From positions 1-23,001 of the forward strand of contig CALHPT010000129.1 in assembly GCA_938036405.1 (NCBI GenBank): DNA of 23,001 bases. The letters run 5' to 3'. The notes below the pieces were generated by a model. That model was not told where the DNA came from. It saw nothing but the letters and a program-made list of their open reading frames with translations, and made no database searches. How positions within the stretch are numbered: the stretch's first letter is position 1; the number at the start of each line of letters is the position of its first letter. Both the position numbers and the translations under genes were made by a program. Below are positions 22,744 to 23,001 of this stretch, piece by piece. This DNA is from an uncultured Tannerella sp. GTDB taxonomy: Bacteria; Bacteroidota; Bacteroidia; Bacteroidales; Tannerellaceae.

Positions 22744-23001
22744 TTACTGAATATCGAAAGAGAGCTTCTTGCCCAATCCTTTTTCTACAATATCCAGCAG
22801 AGTGGCAATGGTGAGGTTAGAACCATCGTTTTCCACACGGGAAATGAAGGCTCGCTTCTTACCAATACGTTCAGCCAGCTCGGCTTGAGTCAACTTAGAC
22901 TCCTTGCGGGCGTTCCGAATAAGGATTCCTATTCTCAAAACTTCTAATTCTCGATCTAATTGATCACGTTTCTCACAACCTTTCGGGCCGTAGAACCTAT
23001 C
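22744..23001 (-). CDS. HigA-like XRE-family antitoxin, 5' end cut by the window
   Basis: The frame is open from the window edge to the stop at 22744 (85 codons visible). Before the helix-turn-helix it reads DRFYGPKGCEKRDQLDRELE, like the N-terminal segment of Bacteroidetes HigA/RelE-partner antitoxins. The XRE domain follows: ARKESKLTQAELAERIGKKRAFISRVEN, then NLTIATLLDIVEKGLG. An in-frame TTG at 22938 exists, but the homologous-looking residues upstream of it argue that the true start is outside the window. The usual partner toxin (HigB/RelE type) would lie just beyond the right edge. The stop codon is 20 bp from the cobalamin decarboxylase gene. Confidence 0.75.
   Translation of the reverse strand, partial: DRFYGPKGCEKRDQLDRELEVLRIGILIRNARKESKLTQAELAERIGKKRAFISRVENDGSNLTIATLLDIVEKGLGKKLSFDIQ

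Overview
The window reads as chromosomal DNA of a GC-rich member of the Bacteroidales, probably an oral Tannerella or Porphyromonas relative. This rests on TAnnTTTG-type -7 promoter boxes, a DAHP synthase fused to chorismate mutase, a dapB-lepB-S26 gene run, a Bacteroidetes-style long signal peptidase and mostly weak Shine-Dalgarno sites. The genus is inference from gene content and was not searched. No rRNA, tRNA, CRISPR array or insertion sequence was recognised.

Layout. 1-4.2 kb (minus strand): a TetR regulator, TolC-type outer-membrane channel, HlyD-type lipoprotein adaptor and ABC-2-type ATPase form an efflux operon that appears to continue off the left edge. A perfect 18-bp palindrome overlaps its promoter. 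4.4-5.6 kb: an orphan sensor histidine kinase ending in a strong terminator. 5.7-8.7 kb: dapB, then the active signal peptidase I, then a second S26 protein lacking both catalytic residues. 9.3-13.6 kb: a Phe/Tyr biosynthesis operon in the order pheA, aminotransferase, DAHP synthase-chorismate mutase, tyrA. It is preceded by what looks like a complete leader-peptide attenuator. 13.7-16.6 kb (plus strand): an ABC-F ATPase and an alpha/beta hydrolase, separated by a 21-bp tandem repeat array. 16.7-18.5 kb (minus): ribosomal protein S1. 19.3-22.7 kb: cobalamin genes cobQ (plus), cbiB and a CobD/CobC-type decarboxylase (minus). The right edge cuts a HigA-like antitoxin gene.

The strongest find is the attenuator. 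A 26-codon leader has eight Phe/Tyr codons in ten positions. A terminator hairpin with a U-tract follows it, and nine bases late in the leader are exactly complementary to the terminator's 5' arm. This would tie operon expression to charged tRNA-Phe and tRNA-Tyr.

The gaps between genes are also unusually structured. There are three unrelated tandem arrays built of inverted repeats (periods 41, 21 and 42-43 bp), and a dispersed stem-loop family seen in four copies plus a fragment. Two of these repeats show paired base changes that keep the stems. Start codons were chosen by motif alignment. All functional calls come from reading motifs without database searches.
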